Below are positions 17,248 through 25,336 of a DNA stretch of 64,000 nt, in pieces. The notes under the pieces are model-generated. The model was not told where the DNA came from and did no database searches. It saw nothing but the letters and a program-made list of their open reading frames with translations. The stretch's first letter is position 1. The number at the start of each line of letters is the position of its first letter. This stretch comes from DAOMNO01 sp035443885 (lineage in GTDB: Bacteria; Planctomycetota; Phycisphaerae; Phycisphaerales; SM1A02). Made by a program: the position numbers and the translations under genes. The stretch spans positions 1 through 64,000 of the forward strand of contig DAOMNO010000013.1 in NCBI GenBank assembly GCA_035443885.1. Direction: 5' to 3'.

Positions 17248-18723
17248 TTGACGGCCATTCAATACAACGCCCTTGTGCAGCGCGCCCAGCGGCTGCTGAA
17301 CGAGCGTCGGCATATCGACTGCCGCGCTGTCTGCCAGGAACTGCTGCACCTCAGGAAGAACGACCCGCAGGCACTGCTCATCCTCGCGCAGTTGGAAGCC
17401 AACGAAGGCCGACGCAGCGATGCGATCCGCCAGCTCCAGAAGTTCGTGCAGCTTTACCCCAAGGACATCAACGCGCGACTCATGCTTGGCGGATATCTCG
17501 TCGATGCCGGTCGCACCCGTGAAGGCTTGACGCAGTTTGAGAAAGTTCTGAAAACCGTGCCTGGCCATCTTGAGGCACTTCGCTGCTCCGCCATCGCGCA
17601 TGAACGAGGCGGCGATGTTAACAAAGCCCTCGAGTTGCTGGAACCATACATCGCTGCCCGAACCGCCAACGCCGGAATGGCCCTTGAATACGTTACTGCG
17701 GAGATGAACCGCAAAAACTTCGCCCGCGCCATTGAAGTCGGCCTGCCATATGCACTTCACGCCGGCGGCGACCTGCGGGCCGAAGAAGCTCTCTGGTATG
17801 TGCTCGGGCAGTCATTTGAAAAACTCGGCGAGATCGACAAGGCGTTCGACGCCTACTCGCGAGCCAACAGCGTCAACGCGCCCCCCTACGACCCGGATGC
17901 CCACGACCGTGAAATTGATGCGCTGATTGAAGTGTTCTCGAAGGACAACCTCGCCAAGATGCCGCGCGCCACGCATGGCGATACCCGGCCGGTGTTCATC
18001 GCGTGCCGCCCGCGTTCAGGCAGCACGCTGCTGGACCGCATCCTCGGCAGCCATCCCGCCGTCCACGCCACGGGCGAAAATAACACCCTCGCCCGTCTCA
18101 TCACCGACATGCAGCTTCTTGTCGGCTCCACGCGCGACTATCCGCAGTGCGCGCTCGACATGGATGTCAACGACACGAACGAGATTGCGAAGCGGTACAT
18201 CGAGTACCTCGACTCTGTCGCGCCCGCTGCTGGAACGCGCATCACCAACAAGCGGCTTGGCAACTGGCGATATCTTGGCCTCATCTCGCTGCTGTTCCCG
18301 CAGACGCGCATCATCGACCTGCGGCGGGACCGCGTGGACAACACCTTAGCCTGCTGGATGATTAATCTTGGCTCGGCCTTTCCGTTCAGCTACAGCCTCG
18401 AACACCTCGGCCGTGCGCAGCGAACCTACGAGCGACTCATGGACCATTGGCACAACGTGCTGAGCGTGCCGATTTTAAAGGTGAACTACGAGGACATCGT
18501 GGATGATCAGGAAGGCTGGTCGCGGAAGATTCTGGACTTCCTCGGCCTTGACTGGAGCGAAAGCGTGCTGCGCTTCCACGAAGTGGGCGAAAAGAAAGGC
18601 AGCGATGTGCCCACGCTGAGCTACGCGCAGGTGCGCCAGCCGATCTACAAAACGTCCGTCGGCCGCGCGAAGAAATTCGAGAAGCACATCAAGCCTCTGC
18701 TCGACGCGCTCGGCGAGGAGTAA
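17248..18723 (+). CDS. TPR-repeat sulfotransferase
   Basis: A 491-residue two-domain protein. Residues 1-235 are tetratricopeptide repeats (for example ALLILAQLEANEGRRSDAIR and ARLMLGGYLVDAGRTREGL), probably for protein binding. Residues 245-490 are a sulfotransferase fold: the 5'-phosphosulfate loop is RPRSGST at 254-260, and the 3'-phosphate region is around LRRDRVDNTLACW. It transfers sulfate from PAPS to an unknown acceptor, which may be glycan or tyrosine. The start is TTG at 17248, preceded by GAAGGAGATC (17231-17240); no better ATG fits. TPR-sulfotransferases are frequent in planctomycetes. Confidence 0.85.
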   Translation: MTAIQYNALVQRAQRLLNERRHIDCRAVCQELLHLRKNDPQALLILAQLEANEGRRSDAIRQLQKFVQLYPKDINARLMLGGYLVDAGRTREGLTQFEKVLKTVPGHLEALRCSAIAHERGGDVNKALELLEPYIAARTANAGMALEYVTAEMNRKNFARAIEVGLPYALHAGGDLRAEEALWYVLGQSFEKLGEIDKAFDAYSRANSVNAPPYDPDAHDREIDALIEVFSKDNLAKMPRATHGDTRPVFIACRPRSGSTLLDRILGSHPAVHATGENNTLARLITDMQLLVGSTRDYPQCALDMDVNDTNEIAKRYIEYLDSVAPAAGTRITNKRLGNWRYLGLISLLFPQTRIIDLRRDRVDNTLACWMINLGSAFPFSYSLEHLGRAQRTYERLMDHWHNVLSVPILKVNYEDIVDDQEGWSRKILDFLGLDWSESVLRFHEVGEKKGSDVPTLSYAQVRQPIYKTSVGRAKKFEKHIKPLLDALGEE

Positions 18724-18740
18724 GGCGCGATGCTTCGTCG

Positions 18741-18833
18741 TTGGGTGCCATGCTTCGTCCCGAAGGGCGAAGCATGGTCATGCACATCCGCGCGATCCAT
18801 GCTTCACGCTGCGCGATGAAGCATGGCACCCAA
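18741..18833. repeat. compound palindrome: two hairpins inside a 16-bp inverted repeat
   Basis: TTGGGTGCCATGCTTC (18741-18756) and GAAGCATGGCACCCAA (18818-18833) are perfect inverted copies. Each arm is also one side of its own hairpin: CCATGCTTCG (18748-18757) pairs with CGAAGCATGG (18768-18777), and CCATGCTTCA (18797-18806) pairs with TGAAGCATGG (18817-18826). Each 10-bp stem continues with 3 more pairs after one bulged base (CCC/GGG and CGC/GCG). It lies 17 bases after the sulfotransferase stop. The design resembles REP/BIME elements or a MITE. Confidence 0.8.
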
Positions 18834-18857
18834 TGATCTCTACGCACCCGACTGATG

Positions 18858-18895
18858 CAAAAAGAACACCGCCGCTGCGTGAGCAGCGGCGGTGT
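18858..18895 (-). terminator. intrinsic terminator of the PEP-CTERM gene
   Basis: A perfect 13-bp stem (ACACCGCCGCTGC / GCAGCGGCGGTGT, loop TCAC on the minus strand) is followed by TCTTTTTG. Confidence 0.92.
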
Positions 18896-18941
18896 CAGGA
18901 TCATGATCCATTCAGGTCAAGTGCCTGAAAGTGGAGTTCGA

Positions 18942-19778
18942 TCACGCGCGACGGCGACGAGCGCCGGCGAGACCGGCCAGGCCGAGCAGCGCGAGAGCGC
19001 CGGGAGCCGGGACGGAGTTGTAGTAGAGGGCTTCGCCCGTCACTTCGTAGGCCGAGGCGACGCCAGCGAGCTGGCCGCCGAGAAGACCGATGTTACCTTC
19101 GACGTCTTCGCCAGCGCCGACGGTGATCTGGAGCAGGAGAACGCGGTAGATGCCGTCCGCAGCAACGCCCTGGACGTTTGCATCGGTTGCGCTGCCAGTA
19201 GCCTGCTTCGCAATGTTGTCCGCAGAGAGCGGATTGAAGCTGAACCAGCCGCTGTCGCTCATGGACCAGTTGCCAGCAAGGTTGCCGCTCTCAGCAGCGA
19301 ACGCCTCGTTGTTGGCGTACAGATTCGTGTTGCTGTCACCGACATGACGACCGATGGTGCCGAACGTGTCCCAAGCACGTGACGTCGGGGTGAAACCACC
19401 GAAGCTCGGCGTGTTGTAGTGGGTCGCGTTGTTGTAGTCGTCAAACTCGACCTGATTGAAGAACGAACCGCTGGTGGAGCTGGCCCACGCGGTGCCGGAG
19501 CTGTGGCCGCCGTGCGCGAGCACGCGGTCAGCCGCGTTGAACATCGCGTAGACGCGGAAGGTACGAAGACCAGCCGCAGCGTACGCGGTGCGGACACCAG
19601 CGTTCGGGTGCATGCCGACGGTCGAGCCAACGCCCGTACCAGTGGCTTCACCAGCGCCAGCGCCGCTCAAGAAGTTGGTGAAATCGATGATGTCGATGCC
19701 GAGGAAATCGGCGTTCGCACCACCAGCCAGCAGGAGCGAACCCGCGCCGGCGAGAATGGACAGATGCTTCACTTTCAT
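18942..19778 (-). CDS. PEP-CTERM sorting-domain protein
   Basis: A 278-residue secreted protein with a signal peptide (MKVKHLSILAGAGSLLLAGGANA) and a C-terminal sorting tail: VPAPGALALLGLAGLAG followed by ARRRRA. This is the planctomycete form of the PEP-CTERM motif, processed by an exosortase and linked to the outer surface or matrix. The mature domain is rich in Gly, Ser, Asn and aromatic residues, without cysteines, and is not recognised as a catalytic fold. It has its own promoter and terminator, so it is a single-gene unit. No exosortase is in the window. Confidence 0.85.
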   Translation of the reverse strand: MKVKHLSILAGAGSLLLAGGANADFLGIDIIDFTNFLSGAGAGEATGTGVGSTVGMHPNAGVRTAYAAAGLRTFRVYAMFNAADRVLAHGGHSSGTAWASSTSGSFFNQVEFDDYNNATHYNTPSFGGFTPTSRAWDTFGTIGRHVGDSNTNLYANNEAFAAESGNLAGNWSMSDSGWFSFNPLSADNIAKQATGSATDANVQGVAADGIYRVLLLQITVGAGEDVEGNIGLLGGQLAGVASAYEVTGEALYYNSVPAPGALALLGLAGLAGARRRRA

Positions 19779-19875
19779 GTTGCTTGGACCTTTCTACTTG
19801 AGCCTCGAAATGAGGCTACTCCTTTGTTGACGATCGCTGCAGCAGTCGGTTTGCAGCTCCCCTACTTCCTGCCTC

Positions 19876-19903
19876 AAGATACTCCATGCAGAGGGACAGT
19901 CAA
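19876..19903 (-). promoter_or_regulatory. sigma70-type promoter of the PEP-CTERM gene
   Basis: On the minus strand TTGACT (19903-19898) and TATCTT (19881-19876) are separated by 16 bases. The start codon is about 95 bases downstream, leaving a leader with AAAGG near the start. Confidence 0.5.
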
Positions 19904-20044
19904 GAGGCTTTACCGAGAACAACCATTTTTTTTGATCTTTTTCATTGGATTTGGCCAATGTTATCGGACTGATATCGACTTTGGGCGATGCGTTTCAGCG
20001 GCAGACGCCCATCGCTGGGGATGCGTGGCGGGCGATGCGAACCC

Positions 20045-21760
20045 TTACAGTTCGCCGCGAAGGATCAGCGGCCCCGCGCTGGTGATACGAACCGGCACAA
20101 TGGAGCCGATAAGGTCATCCGCGCTGCGGCCATGAGGCAGATCGAATACGACGATGAGATCGCCGCCTGTACGGCCGGAAAGCTGCACCCCGCTGGCACT
20201 GCGTTCGCGCACGCCGGCGCGCCCCGCCACGGTCAGCGACACGGTGCGCGACGATGCGGTTTCGCGTGGCGCTTCGCGCGCTTCGCGCGCTTCGGCCTTG
20301 CTGCTGATGCGCTCGACGAAGACATCCAGCGTGCGCCCGATCCATGCTTCGTGCACCTTCGCGCTGATCTCGCTTTGCAGCGCGAGGAGTTCATTGTTGC
20401 GGCGGCGTTTCACTTCGTCCGGCACATCATCAGGGAAACGGTCGATGGCTGTTGTGCCGGGGCGGGGCGAGTATTTGAAGATGAAGTTGTTCTTGAACGG
20501 CACACGACGCAGAAGATTCTTCGTCATCTCGAAGTCTTCATCGGTTTCCGTGGGGAAGCCGACGATGATGTCGCCCGCGATGGAAACATCAGGCAGGATG
20601 GCGAGCGCGCGGTTGATGAACTCCATGTACTGCTCGACGGTGTAGCCGCGGTTCATCAGCTTGAGGATGCGATTGGAGCCGGACTGCGCGGGGACGTGCA
20701 GGTAGCGGCAGATGCGAGGCGAGGCGGCCATGACGTGGAGAATGTCGTCGCCGAAATCGCGCGGATAGCTGGTTACAAAGCGCAGCCTTTGAATGGCGGG
20801 AACTTCCTCGTGAATGCGGTGGAGCAGGTCGGCGAAGGATGTCGTCTGGCTGGCGGGTTCCGCCCCATTTCGGCGGAAGGCGCTGAGGCCGGGGCCGACC
20901 TGCGGGGCTTCGCGTCCATCGACGGTGAGGGCGAGGCCATGGGTGTAGGTGTAGTGGTTAACAGTCTGGCCGAGGAGCGTAACTTCGATGATGCCCGCGT
21001 CGGCGAGGCGCTTGCATTCGTCGATGATGGCGTCGGGCGGGCGGTGGACTTCCGGGCCGCGTGTGTGCGGCACGACGCAGTAGGTGCAGAACTTGTTGCA
21101 GCCGCGCGTGATGCGGACGTATGCGGATCGATTCTGTGATGTGGCGTAATCGGGGTCGAAGGCTCGGGAAAGATCAAGGAGTTCGAGGCTGTCTTCCGCA
21201 GCGGCAAGTGTGGATGACCTTCGGGCGTTCGAGCCTTGCAGCGCGATGCGTCCCTCGATCGTGTTGTGTTTTGCGTGAGATCGTGAGCCAGGTTGTAAAA
21301 ACCCGGCGCGCGAGGCGTGCGCATCGTCATGCGCATCAAGCGCGTGATGCGTGGTGAGCACGTTCTCGAGCAGCATGGGGAGTTTGTCGAGTTCACCCGG
21401 CCCGCACATGAGGTCGATCTGCGGGAAGCGCCGCATCATGGCGGGGCCTTCGCGTTCCGCCATGCAGCCGATGACGCCGAGCACGACGCGGCGCGCGGGC
21501 AGGCCCGCTGCTTCGGCTTCGCGCTTCTTCGCGCCGATGATGCCGATGCGCGAGAGGACTTTATTCTCTGCCTGCTCTCGAACGGAGCAGGTGTTGTAGA
21601 GGATGATGTCCGCTTCTTCGGGGTCCGGGGTGAAGCGATAGCCGAGCGCAGCAAGGTGGCCTCGCACCAGCTCGCTGTCGAGTTCGTTCATCTGGCAGCC
21701 GAAGGTTTCGAGGTGGATCGAACGAAACCCTGACTTGTGATTTTTGGGCTGATTCACCAT
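20045..21760 (-). CDS. miaB: tRNA-2-methylthio-N6-dimethylallyladenosine synthase
   Basis: Radical-SAM methylthiotransferase that adds a methylthio group to i6A37 of tRNAs. The UPF0004 domain carries the auxiliary cluster cysteines C22 (FGCQMNELDSE), C58 (NTCSVRE) and C99 (VIGCMAE); the radical-SAM cysteines are C221, C225 and C228 (GCNKFCTYCVVPHTRG). A TRAM domain closes the protein. At 571 residues it is about 100 longer than usual, through poorly conserved insertions at about 135-205 and 274-307 and in the TRAM domain. One of these is encoded by a 9-bp tandem repeat (20269-20295). The gene stands alone, divergent from the lipoprotein-ftsW-murG unit. Confidence 0.94.
   Translation of the reverse strand: MVNQPKNHKSGFRSIHLETFGCQMNELDSELVRGHLAALGYRFTPDPEEADIILYNTCSVREQAENKVLSRIGIIGAKKREAEAAGLPARRVVLGVIGCMAEREGPAMMRRFPQIDLMCGPGELDKLPMLLENVLTTHHALDAHDDAHASRAGFLQPGSRSHAKHNTIEGRIALQGSNARRSSTLAAAEDSLELLDLSRAFDPDYATSQNRSAYVRITRGCNKFCTYCVVPHTRGPEVHRPPDAIIDECKRLADAGIIEVTLLGQTVNHYTYTHGLALTVDGREAPQVGPGLSAFRRNGAEPASQTTSFADLLHRIHEEVPAIQRLRFVTSYPRDFGDDILHVMAASPRICRYLHVPAQSGSNRILKLMNRGYTVEQYMEFINRALAILPDVSIAGDIIVGFPTETDEDFEMTKNLLRRVPFKNNFIFKYSPRPGTTAIDRFPDDVPDEVKRRRNNELLALQSEISAKVHEAWIGRTLDVFVERISSKAEAREAREAPRETASSRTVSLTVAGRAGVRERSASGVQLSGRTGGDLIVVFDLPHGRSADDLIGSIVPVRITSAGPLILRGEL
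20269..20295. repeat. 3 x 9-bp tandem repeat inside miaB
   Basis: GCGCTTCGC, GCGCTTCGC and GCGCTTCGG follow each other without a gap. On the minus strand they encode a repeated Arg-Glu-Ala motif in the TRAM region. Copy changes would keep the frame. Confidence 0.75.
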
Positions 21761-21852
21761 ACGGGGCCGTCAAGTGTAGCACGAACAGCGCAGAAAACGC
21801 CTTGGAGCGTGGCGAGGTTCGGTGATGATTCGGGCGGATGATTTTTGTTGAT

Positions 21853-21883
21853 TTGACAGTGCCTCGCCGAAGAGGAGTATGAT
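21853..21883 (+). promoter_or_regulatory. promoter of the lipoprotein-ftsW-murG unit
   Basis: TTGACA (21853-21858) and TATGAT (21878-21883) match consensus 6/6 and 5/6. The spacer is 19 bases, longer than ideal. The first start codon lies 67 bases downstream. Confidence 0.5.
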
Positions 21884-21949
21884 GCTGCCCGCTTGAACGC
21901 CCGGTGGGAAACAGGGCGCGGGGGGATGGCTGATTCAGGAGACCGCCGC

Positions 21950-22162
21950 GTGAGACGATTCAGCGTGCTCGGAACAACGAAAGTGTGCGCGGGGGCAACA
22001 GCCTTGCTGTGGCTGAGCGGATGCGTGGCTCCGGAGTCGCGTGCGTGGTCGGAGAACGGGCCGATCTTCAAACCGGAAGCACGAACCGCAAGCAGCGAAA
22101 GCGCCCCGGCCCGCACCTTGGTGCATGTGGATGCGGACGCGGGCGGCGCCGAGCGGAACTGA
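21950..22162 (+). CDS. small putative lipoprotein, 70 aa
   Basis: The GTG at 21950 is chosen because AGGAG lies eight bases upstream (21937-21941); earlier ATGs lack a site. The product starts MRRFSVLGTTKVCAGATALLWLSGC, a lipoprotein signal with lipobox LSGC, followed by about 45 hydrophilic residues without a recognisable domain. It precedes ftsW by 64 bases on the same strand and likely shares its promoter. A role in envelope assembly is possible but rests only on position. Confidence 0.6.
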   Translation: MRRFSVLGTTKVCAGATALLWLSGCVAPESRAWSENGPIFKPEARTASSESAPARTLVHVDADAGGAERN

Positions 22163-22226
22163 CCTCGCGAAGGTCAAGCCATGTGAAAACTGACGCAGCG
22201 CGAATCGGCACGCCGATATCGCTGTC

Positions 22227-23573
22227 ATGCCGCAGACATTGCGCGCCGGCCACGGCCTGATTCTGATCGTGCTGACCCTGTTGATGATCGGGGTGGTGAT
22301 GGTAACGAGCGCGGGTCTTTCGATTGACCCGTCGCGAGCGATCACGCTGCGCGATGTGTTGACGGGTCGGTCAATGATGCTGGCAATTCTTGCGATGGCA
22401 CTGATGCTGTTCGGCACGGTGGTGCCTGTGCAGAACATTTACCGGGCGCGCGGCGTGATGTCGCCGATCCCGTGGATCGTGCTGGGGTGCGTGGTGCTTC
22501 TGCTGCTGGTGCATGTGCCGGGGATCGGCCGGGAAGTCAACGCAGCAAAGCGATGGATCAGCGTGGGGCCGATCGGTTTCCAGCCGAGCGAAGTGGCGAA
22601 ATGGGGCATGCTGATCGTGCTGGCTTGGCACGCGGCTCGCCGCGCAGGGGCGATGGGCAGGCTGTGGACGGGTTTCGTGCCGCCGATGTTTCTGGTGGCC
22701 GTTGTATGCGGGCTGATCGGCAAGGAAGACCTGGGCACGGCGGTGCTGATCGGCATGGTGGCGATCTGCATGCTGGTGGCGGGCGGGACGAAGATTTGGC
22801 AGGTTGCGCTGCTGCTGCCGATCGGCGCGTTCGGCATCGTGGTGGCGATCTTCACCAGCACGTATCGCATGAACCGGATCTACGCCTTCATGGACGCCTA
22901 CCAGGACCCGCAGGGCATCGGGTATCACGTGCTGCAATCCATGGCTGCGGTTTCAGGCGGCGGGCTGGCTGGGCGCGGGCTGGGGAACTCGATTCAGAAG
23001 TTCGGCTACCTGCCGGAAGCGACGACGGACTTCATCTTCGCGATCATCTGCGAGGAGCTTGGCGTGGTGGGCGCAGCGGTGGTGATGAGCCTGTATGCCG
23101 CCCTGCTGGTGCTGGGGTTCGCCATTGTGAGGAAAGCCGTTCACCCGTTCCAGCGGCTGCTTGGGCTTGGCATTCTGCTGACGATCGGCTTTCAGGCTCT
23201 CATCAACTTTGCAGTGGTTACAGGCACGGCCCCGACGAAGGGCATCGCGCTGCCACTGCTGAGTTCGGGCGGCACGGGCTGGATTCTGACGGCGTTCTGC
23301 ATCGGCCTGCTGGTGGCGATTGAGGGGGAAACGGTGAAACGCTACAACGTCGAAGCAACAAAGAAGCTGGAAGAGCAGGAACAAGCGGCGCATGAACGAG
23401 CTGAACGCGAGCCGTATGCGCTCGAAGAGGCTGTTGAAGGAGTTGAGGAGCAAGGGGATGTTGCCGCGGTCGGCGATGAGGATGTCGCAGCGGAGCCGCC
23501 CCTGATTGTGATTACGCGCACGCCTGGCGCGGAGAAACTTCCGCACAGCGACGCTGAGGCCCAACCGTGCTGA
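22227..23573 (+). CDS. ftsW: FtsW/RodA/SpoVE family peptidoglycan glycosyltransferase
   Basis: Polytopic SEDS-family protein that polymerises lipid II during division or elongation. The 448 residues include about 10 transmembrane segments and the family blocks AAKRWISVGPIGFQPSEVAK, GKEDLGTAVLI, YRMNRIYAFMDAYQDPQGIGY, GRGLGNSIQKFGYLPEATTD with FIFAIICEELG, and the closing IALPLLSSGGTGW. It is called ftsW rather than rodA because murG follows. The C-terminal ~75 residues are a cytoplasmic acidic tail (Glu/Ala-rich). A divisome ftsW implies septal peptidoglycan, although many planctomycetes lack FtsZ. Confidence 0.92.
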   Translation: MPQTLRAGHGLILIVLTLLMIGVVMVTSAGLSIDPSRAITLRDVLTGRSMMLAILAMALMLFGTVVPVQNIYRARGVMSPIPWIVLGCVVLLLLVHVPGIGREVNAAKRWISVGPIGFQPSEVAKWGMLIVLAWHAARRAGAMGRLWTGFVPPMFLVAVVCGLIGKEDLGTAVLIGMVAICMLVAGGTKIWQVALLLPIGAFGIVVAIFTSTYRMNRIYAFMDAYQDPQGIGYHVLQSMAAVSGGGLAGRGLGNSIQKFGYLPEATTDFIFAIICEELGVVGAAVVMSLYAALLVLGFAIVRKAVHPFQRLLGLGILLTIGFQALINFAVVTGTAPTKGIALPLLSSGGTGWILTAFCIGLLVAIEGETVKRYNVEATKKLEEQEQAAHERAEREPYALEEAVEGVEEQGDVAAVGDEDVAAEPPLIVITRTPGAEKLPHSDAEAQPC

Positions 23574-23596
23574 GGCGAGTGTTGTTCCCACATTCA

Positions 23597-23628
23597 GACG
23601 TTTGGACGTTTGGGCGTTTGGACGTTTC
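23597..23628. repeat. 4 x 8-bp tandem array in the ftsW-murG gap
   Basis: Four octamers run head to tail: GACGTTTG, GACGTTTG, GGCGTTTG, GACGTTTC. The array lies in the 77-base gap between ftsW and murG and ends 22 bases before the murG start. The same unit forms the arrays between accB and accC. Confidence 0.85.
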
Positions 23629-23650
23629 ACTCTGCGGGGGCGCGTGAGCG

Positions 23651-24757
23651 TTGGGGTCGGCATCGACCATCCTGTTTGCGGGCGGCGGCTCAGGCGGACA
23701 CATCAGCCCCGGCTTGGCAATCGCGGAGCGTGTGCGCGAACAATCGCCGATGACGCACGCGCTGTTCGCGTGCTCGCAGCGGGCGATTGATCGGGAAATG
23801 CTGGATGACGCTGGTGAGTCGTGGGTCGCGCTGCCAGCATCGCCCCCTTCGATCAGGCCGGGTGCTGCGATTCGATTCGTGTTGAACTTCCGCGCGAGCG
23901 TGAAGATCGTGCGCGGGTTAATCGCCGAGAAGAATGTTTCGCATGTGGTGGCGTTGGGCGGGTTCGTGGCGGCGCCGGCGGTGGCTGCGGCGCGCGGTCG
24001 TGTACCGGTTACGTTGGTCAACCTCGACGCCCCGCCAGGCAAGGCGAATCGCTGGATGGCCAAGAAGTGCGACCGGGTACTGACGGCGATTGAACTGCCC
24101 ATGATGCCGCACTTTGCCAAGCGCGTAGTCGGTCTGCCGATCCGTCGGCGTGCGCAGGCTCCTGCGGATGCGCATGAATGCAGGGCGCGGCTGGGGCTTG
24201 ATCCTGCTGCGCCGGTGCTTCTGGTAACGGGAGCCTCGCAGGGAGCGACGAGCATCAACGAACTGATGATGGAACTGGCAAGGTCGCATCATGAGTTATT
24301 CGCCGGCTGGCAGGTGCTGCATCTGGCTGGTCGCGGTGCGGATGAGCCGCTGCGGCAGGCGTATGCGGAAGCTGGCATTGCGGCCTTGGTGATGCCGTTC
24401 CTGCATGAGATGGGGCTGGCGTGGGGCTCGGCAGATGTCGCGATCAGCCGAGCTGGCGCAAACTCGGTGGCTGAGGCGGACGCGAACGCAGTGCCCACGG
24501 TTTTTCTTCCGTATCCGCATCACCGCGATATGCACCAGAAGCACAACGCACAGCCGCTGGTTGATCGGGGTGGCGCGATCATGGTGATCGACCAAATCGC
24601 TGCAAACGCCAACGCGATGGCGATGATGCCGGTGCTCAAGCGGTTGCTTGGCGATGTGGAAGTGCGGGCAGCCATGAGGCGATCGCTGAAACGCGAGGGA
24701 CGAATCGACGCGGCAGAAGCAATCGCCCGTGAAATACTGGGTCCACCTGTGGATTGA
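23651..24757 (+). CDS. murG: UDP-N-acetylglucosamine-N-acetylmuramyl-pentapeptide transferase
   Basis: Glycosyltransferase at the inner face of the membrane that adds GlcNAc to lipid I to make lipid II. The N-terminal motif FAGGGSGGHISPGLA (glycine loop at 11-17) is diagnostic; further family blocks are SQGATSINE and RAGANSVAEADANAVPTVFLPYPHHRDMHQKHNAQPL. It has 368 residues. The start is TTG at 23651: a stop at 23645-23647 closes the frame upstream and no closer ATG precedes the glycine loop. A GGGGG run sits just before it. It follows ftsW as in a reduced dcw cluster. Confidence 0.94.
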   Translation: MGSASTILFAGGGSGGHISPGLAIAERVREQSPMTHALFACSQRAIDREMLDDAGESWVALPASPPSIRPGAAIRFVLNFRASVKIVRGLIAEKNVSHVVALGGFVAAPAVAAARGRVPVTLVNLDAPPGKANRWMAKKCDRVLTAIELPMMPHFAKRVVGLPIRRRAQAPADAHECRARLGLDPAAPVLLVTGASQGATSINELMMELARSHHELFAGWQVLHLAGRGADEPLRQAYAEAGIAALVMPFLHEMGLAWGSADVAISRAGANSVAEADANAVPTVFLPYPHHRDMHQKHNAQPLVDRGGAIMVIDQIAANANAMAMMPVLKRLLGDVEVRAAMRRSLKREGRIDAAEAIAREILGPPVD

Positions 24758-24823
24758 TGTGTTTCTGCGATTTTCAGCGAACCGGCTGGCACCCCTGATA
24801 GAATAGAAACTCAGGGAGAAGCC

Positions 24824-25336
24824 ATGATGCATGCCGGAGAAACGATCTGCATCGCGCTCACGCCGCCCGGCGCGGCGGTGGATGCGTTGCGCGCCGTAGC
24901 GACGGAGCGCGGGTGGCGCGTGGTGCCGTTCGATGAGCCGCTTGAAGCCATGGCGGAACTCGCTGTTCGCGAGCGTGCGCAGGCGGCCCGCAGCGCGTGG
25001 GGGCTGCCTCGTGTGGATCAAGTGGTAATGACTGTCGTGGAACCTTCTCAATGTGAAGCATTCCATGACTTGAACGGCGCGCTGGCGAAGTATTTCCCAA
25101 GCGTCGAACGCTATGTATTCATGGACAAACGGTTGACGGCGGTCGCTGCGGCTGCTGAGACGAACGGCTCCGCCAGGCGCGGCCTGCCGACTTTGCCCAA
25201 GCGAGAGTTGACACCTCGCTCTGCTGGCGCGGAAGCGATGACACCGCCAGCCACTTCAGACATGGAGCCAGTATCCTCAACTGTTACGCGCGAAGAGCTT
25301 GAGATTCTGCTGGGCCGCGTGGAGGACGAGCGATGA
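24824..25336 (+). CDS. hypothetical protein coupled to a diguanylate cyclase
   Basis: A 170-residue soluble protein with AGGGAG upstream of its first ATG. I recognise no definite family. The first ~110 residues alternate strands and helices (ICIALTPPGAAVDALRAVA, VDQVVMTVVE, YFPSVERYVFMD), with a weak receiver-like look but no conserved phospho-acceptor. The remainder is a Pro/Ala-rich linker ending with a short helix (TREELEILLGRVEDER). Its stop overlaps the start of the diguanylate cyclase as ATGA, so the two are probably made together and may interact. Confidence 0.65.
   Translation: MMHAGETICIALTPPGAAVDALRAVATERGWRVVPFDEPLEAMAELAVRERAQAARSAWGLPRVDQVVMTVVEPSQCEAFHDLNGALAKYFPSVERYVFMDKRLTAVAAAAETNGSARRGLPTLPKRELTPRSAGAEAMTPPATSDMEPVSSTVTREELEILLGRVEDER

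Noticed and set aside
15647..17251. 534-codon open frame on the plus strand
   Set aside because: It is fully antisense to the cytochrome-dockerin gene, which has five haem motifs, a signal segment and a strong RBS. The antisense frame is Arg/His-rich without domains, as expected from high-GC shadow frames.
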